NCBI GenBank assembly: GCA_023091665.1
Contig: JALJCQ010000003.1
Span: 1,798,001 to 1,862,000, forward strand
DNA length: 64,000 nt
Direction: 5' to 3'
From: Pythium myriotylum
Lineage: Eukaryota > Oomycota > Peronosporomycetes > Pythiales > Pythiaceae
Position numbers and translations under genes: made by a program. Positions within the stretch are counted from its first letter, which is position 1, and each line of letters starts with the position of its first letter. Of this stretch, positions 42,430 to 53,910 are shown piece after piece. The notes under the pieces were generated by a model that was not told the DNA's origin, did no database searches, and saw only the letters and a list, made by a program, of their open reading frames with translations.

Positions 42430-44200
42430 GCTACGAAAAACCCTTCTCGCAATATGAATCCTTTTCAGTGTACATTTGTGCAATGAACCTCTCGGGGTTC
42501 CTGGGGTCAAAGCGATTGGCAGAAGACTGTTATCGAGTAGATGGTGGAGGGTTATCGAGTATGTCGCTTTTCAGCGTCTAATCGAATAGAAATCTGGTAG
42601 GGGTGATCAACCAGTTTGACAAGACAATTATCGAGTGTGTAAATACACTGATGTTGTGAGATACAGCATCTACTCTCCTGTCTAGCTGTGATCTACTGAG
42701 GGAGACCGCTGATGTTGAGGCAGAGTGAGAAGCTGAACGAGATGGCTTCCGCGAGCTCTTCCAGCTCCATGATCTCGGTCTCACGGTCGGAGTAACGAAC
42801 GACCAGGCGTACCGGCCATTTTTCTGCTACCACCCCGTGATGCGTCCAACAACATACTCAGTGGTCACTTCACTGGCTACCTCAATATCAAACTCCTTCA
42901 TCACAACCCAATGAGGCACTGAACCGGGGGCTTGGTGAGAAGGCGAGTGAGGTTTTTCACCGAGAAGTAGTGGGCATGACTGACGTCACGAGCGAGCGGG
43001 CCTCGAGTCATCTTCGCTCAACCTGGCGCGCGTAGAACTGGGAACGCTTGAAGCGCTGCGTCCATGTCTTCTCCAACACCACGGTGGCGAGAACGTGCTC
43101 GCATCCAGCCGCTCTGCCGGTGACCTCTGCAGTCGCATACGCAGGCTTTACCCTTCAGCGAACGACCGTACAAATTTTGCTCGTTCTACACCTTTTTCAA
43201 AAGTAGTCGCAAGTCACCCCACTCGAACGGGGAATTCATGCTCGATCGACGAATGCACCACGCTAAACCGAATCTGGTTTGGATAATGTCCTGGCTTTGT
43301 ACGAATTGCTGGATGTGTCGTGCTGTTGGAGCGTATTTTTAGGTAGATTCGGTTTTTCCATGCAGAGTGAGTAATCTACGGCGGCTAGGTGCGTGGTTAG
43401 CCGAATAAATCGTCATTGGTGCTCAATCAAATGGAAAGCAACGATGAAAGAAACGCCTTTGAGGGGATTTTTGCGGAACAATCACTGCTGACCTGACTAC
43501 ATTCATGATTCGCGCACTGTCTATATCCGCTCATTCCCAAGGCTCACTGGCGGCAATGCAGCCTGCACTGGCTCCGTGGGAATCGCTGTCTCGCGCCGCG
43601 CGGCGCGTTCCCAACTCGAAGCACAGAGGTATCCAGTGCCCATTAGTCGTCGAGATCAGCTTCCACGTGTCTGGGTGGCATGGACGCAATCGAATCTAGG
43701 CTGTCGAAGGCAATGAAGTGCAAGCCTGGAAGCCTTCGCTGGCGGTGAGTGCCATGTTCATCTTGTCTACCGTTCGTTCTCTGAGAATACTTGTAGCGTC
43801 GGTGCACGGCGAGTTTTCCTTCATTCCAATAGATGGTGGCTGACGAGATCACGGTGTTGTTGGATTTGCAGTTCGTTATCAGCATGGTCGAGCTGGAGGG
43901 ATTGAGCACCCTAACCTGCTTCGTGGATTGACAAAATGCCATCATAGCACTGCGTATTGGATACGCTACCTGAAGGACCAACGCAATGTGCTAAAACGAT
44001 CAATAGCAAGCGACGAAGGCGTTGCATCTGCAAGTGAATCTGAAGAGAGTCCCAGCTATTGACGGATGAGTATAATGGACTGCATTGCTAAATGTAATCA
44101 TGAGATGCCGTATCAGATATGATGGAGCCTGGTGAGCTCGGTGTGAACGGCGTTGCCGGTGTGCGAGGCTAGCTTGGTGCAGGCGTCGCAGCGGTGGTAG
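42430..44200. other. Stretch without a supported gene
   Basis: About 1.8 kb with only short frames on both strands. A minus-strand reading around 43.0-43.2 kb has protein-like pieces (TWTQRFKRSQFYARQ) without a family I know. It may be the far end of the piggyBac-like relic or another element. Confidence 0.35.
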
Positions 44201-45720
44201 ACGGGAATCCACCATCGGGGCGAACATGAGGGATCTCTGGACAAGCCGGGCGGATACAACCTCAGAGTGCTCCATGCAAGCCGACTTGTTCCTGTGTAGT
44301 CGGTTGACGATCGAACAACTCATCCAGCATATGAAAACGTACCCTGCGGCAGGTAGTGCTGGTGGTACTTATACCAGCACGGCCAGTCGTGACGCTGACA
44401 ACCGTATCCCCTCGTGTCTTACCCGTAGGTTCGCTTGCAGAGCGACACTTTGTGCACCGTCGTGATCGTTGTATCCGCACATCCTTCAAAACGGCAGACC
44501 ATGCAATTGCGCTTCCTTCTCTGTCCCTCGAACACGTGCGCGGACGAATATCGGTGCACACTTCTGAGCTGTTAGCTGGTGATCCATGACTCGGTGAGCG
44601 TGCAGGCCGGGACGACGGCGACTGCCAGGGCGATCGCTCATTCGATCTTAGAGTGGAGCTCACTGCGCCCTCGTATAACATTGCCTCGTCGTCCATTGCA
44701 TCTTGTCATTTGCTGTGCAGCATCTCTCGGATCAAGTCGGTCACGAATGCCTGATCGGAATCGCGCTCAGACCTTGTGTCGTTTAGGCACAGTCGTCTGG
44801 TGAGATACGCGTTGACACGAGCGATGTCAATGACGGTAAACGCAAGTTTCTTGTGCTACTTCTTGAAAGAATGGCTATCCGCACTTGTGAAGCGAGCCCA
44901 AAATTGATCGTTTCGATCCACGCTCTGCATATGCTGATTGTACTCCTTGATTGCAGTCGGAGCTTGAACCGAGACCTTCTCTCCACGGATCTGTCGCTCA
45001 ACAGACGATATCGACGAGGGGCCGCATTGTAGATGATCATGACAGTATTCCCTGCACACCACGATGCTGCCAGGATCTTGGAATCTATGCAGACGGCTTG
45101 CAACTAGTCTCCTCGCTTGACCTCTCCTCCAGCCCGAGGTGTGCGGTTATCAGCTTCCACGATCCAAATATTCACTTTGATCGCCAAGGTCTTGTTCCGA
45201 ACTTGAGTCGTCATCACCCCTGCTACACTTCTGCTTCGAGTTGTTGGTGTCCTTTCCCTCTTGCCTGGGTCAGGGAGCACAACTTGGCGAGGAAAGTGAT
45301 TGCTCAGCTGCTTCACAGTTCCTCCGCAGAACAATCGCTTGATGCGAAAGGCTTCGAGCAACTGGACGGAAGTGTAGTAGTTGTCGCAGTTGACGATTCG
45401 ACCCCTGCCTTGAAGCGGGCGCGTGATCTCGAGCACGATCTGTCTTGTCTTTGACGTGATACTCAATTCATCAGCGAGAAGCTCCGTATTTGTCGCCTCG
45501 TGCACACCAGTCGTTCTTTGCTCTCTGGTGGATTCGCAGTGAAGACGGTAGCCGAGAGTAATCCACGTAGTCGCACAGCAGCACGTATAAAAATTGAAAT
45601 GGTACTTGCCCGTCGGTTCCGTGGGGTTGAATACGATCATGTGACAAGCGAACTTGGACCTCGCAGGCTGACTGGTTCTGGCCTTCTGCTTCCATGGTGT
45701 AATCGATACCACGCCTGTGT
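44200..45720 (-). pseudogene. piggyBac-like transposase, decayed
   Basis: The minus-strand frame 45712-45104 reads FNPTEPTGKYHFNFYTCCCA, TTWITLGYRLHCES, TRPLQGRGRIVNCDNYYTSV and QLLEAFRIKRLFCGGTVKQL. The CDNYYTS block equals the CDNxFTS block with the second catalytic Asp of piggyBac. Then frames change: 45062-44856 gives ASWC-type sequence and EYNQHMQSVDRNDQFWARFT (the usual YNxxMxGVDxxDQ). 44696-44262 carries a Cys-rich end (CTKCRSASEP) like the C-terminal zinc finger. Several frameshifts mark it as dead. I found no CCCTTT/TTAA ends near it. Confidence 0.7.
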
Positions 45721-45829
45721 ACGCGTTTGTCTCCGATAGCTTCTACTTCGTACTCGTCTTCGTTCTCATCTTCGTACACTGCTTGTTTCGTCCGCTTCGA
45801 CCCTTCACTCACTTCCAACACTCAGTTTG

Positions 45830-46860
45830 AGCGTTGCACGCGTTGGCTTTCTCCAAGGACATCATTCCACTTGGACTTGATATGAGCGCGGCAACCAATC
45901 ATGTCCTCCCATCTTTTGACTTGCTTGTTCTATATCATTAATGCCGATAAAGCTATACCAAGCTTTAAGATGGTGACTAGTGAGGTGAAGAATCGATTAC
46001 TATCACTTGACTCACTATTTATGTAGAATTACTCGGGGTAATCTTATACAAATACGAAGGTTCGTGAAGGTGCATGCCCATCGCATCTTGGCCTCACTTG
46101 AATGACACCATCTTTAAACAGAATGTTTATATGTGAATAGAGCCCTTTATTTATTACCCATTGTAAGCTTAAAATGGGCACTAGGGTCATTCAGATGAGG
46201 TTTTGAAACGATCATGAAGAGCTGTTGAGCTGAGTGCGATGGTGCCGCAGTGACGAGTATGAGTCTTCTAGGCGAGGCGGCGCTGACTAGACGAAACACC
46301 AGCTGCCTTCAACAATACCAACTAATCGCTCGCACCTCTGTGTCTGACTCGATAGGACGCTATTTGTAGGCAAGAAACGCGCTGACTACGCTGACGCGCT
46401 GCGTGTGCCTCAGATAATGAAAAAATCGGCATTCAAAGTTATCCACGCATCCTGTTCTTCGAGAACTCCTGTTGCTTCCCTAGGACATCTACGACCACGC
46501 TACTGAGTTACTGAGTAGTTCCGTGCCAAGAATCACTCATGGCAATGCTGGATGGAGCCACGGCTTCACACAGCGCATTCATGTCCCTCTTCAGCTCGTC
46601 TGCTTCGACCACGTTCTTCGTGTACCCGTCAGGAGTGCGGCTGATGTCGTTCGCACGTCTCGCCATCTCTTGACTTTTGGAGGCGATTCAGTTGGACAGC
46701 GTCAGCCCGGCGAGCCCCCGTTACACGCACTGCCATGTCTGCCATGCTTGCATTGTTCCCTAAAGCACCAACAACTCATCCAGCACACACCAACCAAGGT
46801 ATGCAGAACTTACAGAATGGGCCATTCTCGAAAAGACTCTTGGCCTGGCTCTTGAAGCGC
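45830..46860. other. AT-rich stretch without a supported gene
   Basis: About 1 kb; the left half is AT-rich (45.9-46.2 kb). No domain seen. Confidence 0.4.
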
Positions 46861-46866
46861 GCGTCT

Positions 46867-47181
46867 TCATTGCGCGCACCTTGCGGCCAGCTTGAGTTTC
46901 TTGAGCTCGAACTCGACCTTGCTGGCGCGACTGAACAAGTCAAACGACGCAGAGGCCTCGTCACGCTGTTCCTCAGCGACATGTAATTGCATCTCGGACT
47001 GTTTGAGTTGTGATTGATATTGATACTGTTGTCGTGCTAACGTTACCTCCGCGGTCTGAAGCTGTGTCTTCAATCGATGCAACTCCTTCAACTTCGGGCC
47101 CAACACTTGGGACAACTCGAGGGTGGTGGCCTCTGCCTTGACCAACTTCTCTTTCGCAGCCACTAACTCCTTCTCAACCAT
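46867..47181 (-). CDS. Coiled-coil ORF fragment
   Basis: A 104-codon minus-strand frame, nearly all heptad-like helix: MVEKELVAAKEKLVKAEATT, LKELHRLKTQLQTAEVTLAR, QLHVAEEQRDEASASFDLFS. A low proportion of Pro and Gly and regular Leu spacing suggest real coding origin, perhaps a gag or host coiled-coil gene. No start signal or neighbouring exon supports it as a full gene. Confidence 0.4.
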   Translation of the reverse strand: MVEKELVAAKEKLVKAEATTLELSQVLGPKLKELHRLKTQLQTAEVTLARQQYQYQSQLKQSEMQLHVAEEQRDEASASFDLFSRASKVEFELKKLKLAARCAQ

Positions 47182-47548
47182 CGTACTAACCGAGTTTTGC
47201 TCCCTCAGTGTCCGTGATGAGTGGGCCCGCTAAATCACTGCACAGCGACTGCTTGTGACAGCGGACCACTCGCCAACAGACCTTGGGTTCTTGGTGCTAG
47301 TGAGCTACCAATAGACGTTACACCCGCGACAGTCGCTGTGGAGGTGAACCGTGGGCGCTCTGACACCGAAGTCGGGGGAGGGGAAGAACCAGAGGGTCGT
47401 GAAGCCTCTGGGGTCGGCCAGCTGAGCTCCGTGAGGAGACCGTCTCGCAGAGTTGTGCGGTATGGCGCCCTGGCTCCGTGGGCATGAGTCTCCGCAAGCG
47501 TCGGCGTGACCAGTCAGGTGAAGGTGTGCACGACCAAGTCCCAAGGAA

Positions 47549-48110
47549 GTGATCAGTCTGGCGTACCCTTAGTACCCAAGTCAAGACGAAGTGAACAGTC
47601 TGGCTCCAAAGTTAAGATTCTGTATTCCAGATTCGACGGTACAAGTTATCGTGTTTCTCTTTATTCAGAGGCCTCGTATAAAAACAGTAGGAGTAGGATC
47701 CTTATATTTGACAGATTTCAGTAGGTAGAAATGGGTTCTTACCACCCAATAACCCACGGAAGGGGGGGGGGGGGGGGGGGGGGGTAGTTCAGAATTTTTC
47801 CTCCTTCTTGCAGCAGCCCCTTGATTCTTACCTCAACGGTAGCCCCGTCAGTATCTCGAGGAAGTCATCAAGTGTTTCAAAGTGATCAGTCTGGTCGATC
47901 AGTCGCCTCTTTTGGGTACTGTTGCGATCAGTCTGGCCGAGGGCCGGGTGTTTTTGCCTGGGCTTCCTGCTAAGTTCCTGTGGGCGTTCTCCAAGAGCTC
48001 CATCGTCTCCAAGCCGTTCTTTCTCGCTGCCTCTAGACTTGTGAGGGTCTAGTTGTAGTGTCGTGTCAGAGTTCCGAGTCTCTGCTTCAAAGAAGTTGTG
48101 ATATCCGGGT
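47549..48110. repeat. Region with repeated GATCAGTCTGG words and a 23-G tract
   Basis: The word GATCAGTCTGG occurs at about 47551, 47884 and 47930, and a run of 23 G lies at 47762-47784. It has an LTR-like look (no coding, repeats, TATA-like stretches) and precedes the gag relic at 48.1 kb, so it may be a 5' LTR or leader; I could not find a partner copy. Confidence 0.4.
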
Positions 48111-48119
48111 CTGAAGCGA

Positions 48120-50179
48120 GTGTTCGAAGCGCGCAAGATCCACCCCTTTTTGAGAATATTGATGCCGTCGGTGACTCAAGAGCGAGCCGACGTACGCCAT
48201 GTGCCCGTTTTTGATTCTGCCACACGACAACTGGTGCTTATGCCAGGAGCGGAGCCGTTAGCTGTTACGATACACGGTGAGAAGATGGAAGATAAGGCAG
48301 AGATGCGGCAAGGCCAAGTCACAGACCCGAAGAATGTTTCGATCCGCTTCGTTGTTCATAGCGCGGCCCATGACACAACTCGGGTGTACCGACTGTCAGA
48401 AGCGAACGAAATCGGTCTTTCGTATCAACGACAGGTGTTGAAAATGCCGTCTGACTCAGAATGCTGGTTTTTTCCTGTATGAAATCACAAAGTTGGGCCC
48501 ACGGCATTCTTTGCCGGTTCGCGACTGAGGGCGTCCACCTTCGACTTCGTGACGATTGACGAAGCAATTGATTTTGTGTAGAAGATGTTGACGTCATGTG
48601 GTTACAATTTGTATCGAAGAAGCAATTACCAAAATGCAGTCTACCTGAATCCGAAACAAATGGCACTGGACATGGGCTTCATGATGTCAGTTCTGCTTGT
48701 CAAGTATGAATGGGAGACTAGCGCTATCCAATATCGGGAGGAAGACACAACGTTCGATCCGACGTACATGGTCGTTGCTGACGTAGCCCACACTCCGCAG
48801 ACCAAGCCGGCGAAGCCGCGCTTGATGAAACGCTTTGATCAAGAATCCAGCTCAGACGAAGAAATTCAACTCGAGAGCCCAATTAGGAAGAAGATGGAGT
48901 TTGCCAGTGACGAAGGATCCCCCCCCCCCCCCACGGACAAGATTAAACGAAAGAATAACCCGTTGGAGACGATGATGATGGCTCTGACGGCCGGAGGGAT
49001 GTTTCGATGGATGAGTTATCAGAAGTGATACAAGCGCTGAGCCCAGATACCACAAAGCGAGTTGCGGCCACGCGAGCGCCGGCGAAACAGGCTCGGAGCA
49101 CTAAGAAAGGATTCGCGCATCCGAAAGATTCCGAGTCTGACGACGATGAACTGGGCTAATCATCCGACGAAGAAGCATTCAAGCGCGTCAAGAAACCAGT
49201 CAAGAAGTCGAAGAAGCCAGTCAAGCGTAGTGATCACCATTCAGATATGGAAGATGAGCTCGGTCTCTCAATGTATGAAGATTCTGACTCGGATGTGTCT
49301 GGACCTCGACGACGCGATCGACATGTGACAACGGTCATCCAATGTGAAGTCATTCAGTGGTGCCAAGGTTTTCTCTGAAGAAGCCAAGGCGTGGCTCCCG
49401 AAGTTTCTTCACATCGCTGATCTGTCGAATTGGTCCAATCGTCAGCGGCTCGGTTCGTTCGTAGACGCTCGCACGCGTCCGGCGAGATATTGGCAGAAGC
49501 ACCCCCCTACGTCGACTAGGAAGAAGTGGAAGCTCACGATGAAGGCCTTTTATCGAAAACTGCACTGAGAGCACGCCATCCACACTCACGTACTATCGTC
49601 TAACTCAGAAGCCCGATGAATCTGCGCTGAACTATTTCTATCGCTTTAACGCAGCAGGTCTTCGCGCGCGCATCGATTTACGTGTAGATGATGATGATGA
49701 TGATGACGAAGACCATTCCAGCCGATTTGAAGGATCATATCCAGCGATTCTTCGACAAGATACGTGACAAAGCTGTTCAGTCTCAGTTCCGTTACAGCAA
49801 GTACAAGTCGATTGACAAGCTCGAGGAGAAGCTACAGATGTACGATAGCTCTCAAGCAAAGCCAACGCCCAAGAAGCAATCTACGAAGCAGGCTGAAGAA
49901 GGCAATGACCCACCTCCTGTAGTCAACGCAGGTCAGCGGCAGCAAGGCTCTAATGGTGGAGGTCAAGCTTACCAGACTAGCGGAAACGGCAATGAAGTCC
50001 GCTGTGAACACTGTGGCAAGTCCGGACATACTAAGGAAAGTTGCTTTCAACTCCATGAGTGTGAGTTTTGTGGAGTGACCGGCCACACGGTTCAAGTCTG
50101 CCGTGCTTTCACCGAGAAGATGAAGATGCTCAGTCCAAAGCTCAAAACCGGCAAGATTACTGTGGATGATCTCGTTTAG
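48120..50179 (+). pseudogene. Gypsy-type gag, broken
   Basis: Plus-strand frames in succession: 48120-48482; 48585-49028 (interrupted by a 14-C tract at 48919-48932); 49344-49568; and 49688-50179. The domain signs are EEAKAWLPKFLHIADLSNWS, PARYWQKHPP, WKLTMKAFYRKL and LTQKPDESALNYFYRFNAAG (retrotransposon gag helices). A double zinc knuckle, CEHCGKSGHTKESC and CEFCGVTGHTVQVC, follows. Four or more breaks. It is followed by the DIRS-type relic, which belongs to another class, so the two are probably separate insertions. Confidence 0.65.
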
Positions 50180-50589
50180 CAGTTAAACAGCTAGCCCCGC
50201 AGCACTCGGCCAGTGCTGACGGGGACGTCGCGGCGACTTTGCATGTGAAGAAGATCCGGCGCAAATTGAAGAAAACTAGAAACAAAAGGCGCCTTACATT
50301 GATGAAGGAAGTGTTCGCGAGGAAGTTGGAGTGAAGAAACATGAAGAAACAAGTTATGATGACACTATGCATGAGGAATTGAACATGTGTGAAGATACAG
50401 TCAAGAAGACGATTCCGATGGTATATTCAGAATTATCAAAAGTGGTGTGGTCTTGGAGATCCAGGTGCGGCTATAGCCGTGTCCCGGACTGTACGTGTGC
50501 GTGGCTGCCTCCAGTCCAGTGTATATACGTCGACACCAGTATCTGTCGTACCATGACAACGATACTAGGAGCAAGCTCGTCTCAATGAA

Positions 50590-51020
50590 GCCAAGTTCAC
50601 GGGCTGGCATCAACGCAACATGTCTCAGACCAGCAAGAGCCTTTATCCAGCGATTAAGGGTGGACGAATACCACTTGCATCGTTTCAGCAGGGTGAAGAT
50701 CTCCCCTGAAATGCAATAGGATCTAAGGTGGTGGTGGGCCCCTCTCAACGGTGTTCCAATGAGTCACTTCGGAAGTGCCCCAACTCCTGATTATATCATT
50801 GAAGTTGATGCGTCCAATACAGGCTATTGTGCCCTAGATATCACCTATCGACGTTTCATTCGGTAAGCCTACATAGAAGACGAGCTCAAGCTCATCTCTA
50901 GGCAGAAGTCAGGCGATAACTGCGGTTTCGATATCAATTATCGCGAATTGTTGACGTGCGCCTTTGCCGCCATAGAGTGGTGGCCCAGCTAGGGTTCCAC
51001 TTCGTCAACCAACCAAGCAC
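50590..51020 (+). pseudogene. DIRS-type reverse transcriptase end and RNase H
   Basis: The plus strand reads PARAFIQRLRVDEYHLHRFS, RVKISPEMQ, a stop, then DLRWWWAPL: the end of a DIRS-type RT. Then it reads DYIIEVDASNTGYCALDITY, CGFDINYRELLTCAFAAIEW and HVHFRIDNISAASW, an RNase H with the first Asp in VDAS and the later (R)IDN. Stops interrupt it. The RT fingers and palm are missing upstream. Confidence 0.72.
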
Positions 51021-52172
51021 ATGTCCACTTCCGCATCGACAATATTTCCGCTGCATCGTGGTCCACACGGCTATCTTCACCTAATCCACGAGCACAGAAT
51101 CTCATCCCCTCCTAACTTGGCTCGACGTGCAGTACCAAGCTCGTTTTTCGTCATCGCATATTGCGGGGGAACCTACTCCAAGTATCGTCGCGCCTTAGAT
51201 CGTAGGCAGCAGTGGTGCGGAACCACGGGTACACACCCGTGGTTGATCGGCTGCGATTCGACCACCCGGGCAGAAGCTGTGTCCGACTTTATCCTCTACT
51301 GCGTCAACAGGCCGGGTATGGCACATATCAAGAGTGACACGGTCTCTTTGATTCTCCACGGCGTCATGCTTTCTTCTCCGCTTGCGATCTTGAGTTTCCG
51401 GTCGGCCAGGCTCAGGTGCGCATGCTCCTTCGGGGCCTACAGTGCCTCGACAACCCAGAACAGCGAAAAACCCGGTATCACTTCAGCTCCTGCAAACAGT
51501 ATACTCGAGGCTCAACAGGAAGACCCTGCGGACCAAGTGACCATGTGCCTAGTCCTTTTCTTTCTACTACGCAAGTCGGAAATCATTGCCGACGGCCAGC
51601 GGTTCAAGTGGTTTGCTCTGTGCGCCTCAGAGATCGAGATCCGCGACGCTGAGAAATGCGGTACCTCTGTGACTCGCGCTGCCCACACGTTTACCATCCG
51701 CCTTTGGCGGTTGAAGACCAAACAACGCGGGGCCGAAGTCACGCGAACAATGGCTCGGTCCAGCCGTTTTGCCTGGCTCGATCCAGCAGTTTGCCCGGTC
51801 CTAGGCGCAATCTGCCTTATTCTTGCTCATGGCCCCTTACCGTCATCACTACCCGCTCCGACCTACCACAACAACGAGATGCATGTTCAAGCGGTCACCT
51901 CCTTACGCGTCATTCGAGCACTCCGTGAAGCGGCGAGGTGCAATGGCATTCCACCGGAATTGTTCGGTACCCATTTGCTACGTTCAGGAGGGGTCACGCA
52001 CATGCACCGTGCAGGAATAGAGTCCAGAACGATAGAGCTTCACGGAAGATGGGCGTCCAATGCCTACAAGCGCTACAGTCGACTTTGTGAAGATTCTGTG
52101 AAGACATATCGCCGCGACCATGGTCTCGGGGTCATGATCCAACGTTTGTCTCGCCTGATATGCACTCCCTAA
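51021..52172 (+). CDS. DIRS-type tyrosine recombinase, long open frame
   Basis: 383 codons without a stop. The first 55 residues probably come from the RNase H region read out of frame. From about residue 55 the sequence fits a DIRS/Ngaro recombinase: SKYRRALDRRQQWC and HPWL in the N-terminal SAM-like part, FLLRKSEI (first catalytic Arg), THLLRSGGVTHM (H-x-x-R), HGRWASNAYKRYSR (GRW then the nucleophile Tyr). All catalytic positions look present: R, H, R, W and Y. DIRS elements insert through this recombinase instead of a DDE integrase. Since the upstream RT is broken, the element cannot move on its own, though this enzyme might still be made. A 16-bp hairpin lies 79 nt after the stop. Confidence 0.72.
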   Translation: MSTSASTIFPLHRGPHGYLHLIHEHRISSPPNLARRAVPSSFFVIAYCGGTYSKYRRALDRRQQWCGTTGTHPWLIGCDSTTRAEAVSDFILYCVNRPGMAHIKSDTVSLILHGVMLSSPLAILSFRSARLRCACSFGAYSASTTQNSEKPGITSAPANSILEAQQEDPADQVTMCLVLFFLLRKSEIIADGQRFKWFALCASEIEIRDAEKCGTSVTRAAHTFTIRLWRLKTKQRGAEVTRTMARSSRFAWLDPAVCPVLGAICLILAHGPLPSSLPAPTYHNNEMHVQAVTSLRVIRALREAARCNGIPPELFGTHLLRSGGVTHMHRAGIESRTIELHGRWASNAYKRYSRLCEDSVKTYRRDHGLGVMIQRLSRLICTP

Positions 52173-52250
52173 TGGGGCTTGCTCCACTCCTCCTGGGAGA
52201 TGCATTTCAACGAGCACAATACATGACGATGAATCCCCCAGAGGCATGAC

Positions 52251-52285
52251 GTAGTCGCGGAAAGATAACATCTTTCCGCGACTAC
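52251..52285. repeat. Perfect 16-bp hairpin downstream of the recombinase
   Basis: The stem is GTAGTCGCGGAAAGAT and its exact reverse complement, with a 3-nt AAC loop. It lies just past the recombinase stop, where DIRS-type elements carry internal or terminal complementary regions. Confidence 0.85.
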
Positions 52286-52289
52286 AATT

Positions 52290-53299
52290 CCAGCAACATC
52301 TCCAGCTACATCCGAGAACCACGTACCAGATGGCGCAGAGAAATAATTTTCCCGGAACCGCGCCATACTCCAGCTTACGGTCAGCTGTGAAGAAGTGCCC
52401 AGTATTCACGAGGTCACCTCCCATCCGGCCGTTGAAGACCAGCCCCCTAGGGAGACCCGGGCCGCTGTCTGGACCTGGCCGGGACTGACAGGAGTAGATC
52501 CAGCCGTTTTGAGTATAATCGGTGGTTGATGAGGTGGCGGCAGCCACGGCACAGTGTGCCGCCCACCTGGTACTGGGTACCATACCCAGGACCGACCTCA
52601 ACAACGGCTATCCAGCGCCAGATTCCTAAAAGTAGGTAGTTCCCAGATCTAGTCACAAAAGTAGGTGTGATCGTTGAGAGCCAGCTTCGCTGGCTCTTTA
52701 AGGGGCTGCCCCCCTTCTAAGAGACTTCGCTTTTCACCGTCAACTCCCCAAGTCGTCGGCTCGAGCTCCAGGAAGGACGCGTGGCAACGACATCACGTAA
52801 GCCTGCGCTAGCGTCAGTGTGCCCCAGCGGATATTGCGCGTGAGTCTGGCTGGTTGGCTAGTGGACTCTTGCAGCGTGCGTGTGGAAAGAGGAGTCAAAC
52901 CCCTATCAGAGCCCCTGCTAAGGATTCTGGGTCCCTCAGAGTCCAAGGCATTTCATATCCTGCGCCAGTCACCTGGCGCACTTCATGTTGGTGTGGAGTT
53001 TGTAGAGAGTGTTGCTTGGGATCGAGTGAGCCTCCGTCCCAGGTCAGAGAGCTAGCGGATCGAAGGGAACTTCCGTCCTAGCCCTCGCCTGTATTGTTGT
53101 GTTACCTGTGTATCGATTTGGTCTCGTCAAGCGCCAGCTCCGCCAGAGTTTGTGTGGGAGGCGCCTCGTGGACGTATTTCCCCTTTACTTAGCTCAAAAG
53201 GACCGCCCCGAAGGAGAGGGACACGCAACGTGAGGTACGAAGCCAGAGCTGCGATTATCACAACGGATCGCAGCTCGCTCGGCCTGTGTATATCTGCTT

Positions 53300-53300
<1 letters not shown>
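52290..53300. other. Noncoding stretch with an LTR-like right part
   Basis: About 1 kb without coding signs. The right part has CGCAACGTGAGG at about 53225, then ATTATCACA at about 53260. This resembles the 3' end of the LTRs at 39.9 and 59.1 kb. Weak evidence for an old LTR end. Confidence 0.35.

Positions 53301-53347
<47 letters not shown>
53301..53347. repeat. CA then TA compound microsatellite
   Basis: (CA)5 followed by about 19 TA units. Confidence 0.95.
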
Positions 53348-53350
<3 letters not shown>

Positions 53351-53910
53351 CTGAGTCTGTATCCTTTTCTCCATAACTGGCAAAACGGCATCGCACATCA
53401 TCACACAGCAGTTCTCCATAATAGCAGCCGCGTGTCGGATATCTCATCCTGTGACGACAAACCTGAATGTCAGTACGTTTAGAGCCTCGCACGGGCGGAT
53501 GAACTTTGGGTAGTCTTCGTGAGAAACACAACGGCAGATGCGTGTATCGAAGTCGGTGCCCTGGTTGTACAGAAAACGGTAGAACTGCGTGTCGTGCATG
53601 TCACGTAGTAGGTTGAAAACGGAGAAAGTTGGCGTACGTAACTCGCTTCGAACCACCAGCGGCAACAAATTTTACTTGGAATTAGACTTGAACTTCGAGT
53701 TATCACTGATTCTTCGAAGTGGACGTCCGAAACTCCAACACGCCAATTCAACGGGTCCTCACTTACCCAGAGGTAACGAGAGTGCACTTAGAGAAGAAGA
53801 GAATGCTTCGGGGTTGGCCCGATGTCGGCGCGGACAAGACCACCCAGGCTCAGACAAATTTGATGTAGCGGGACCGGTTCCCCGCGGACTTTCCCGGAAT
53901 TCCCCATCTC

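Noticed and set aside
52000..52604. 206-codon minus-strand frame opposite the DIRS recombinase end
   Set aside because: It overlaps the recombinase catalytic part in antisense and has no recognisable domain.
53281..53347. CA/TA repeat as a possible replication origin or matrix site
   Set aside because: A simple compound microsatellite explains it; nothing else supports a function.
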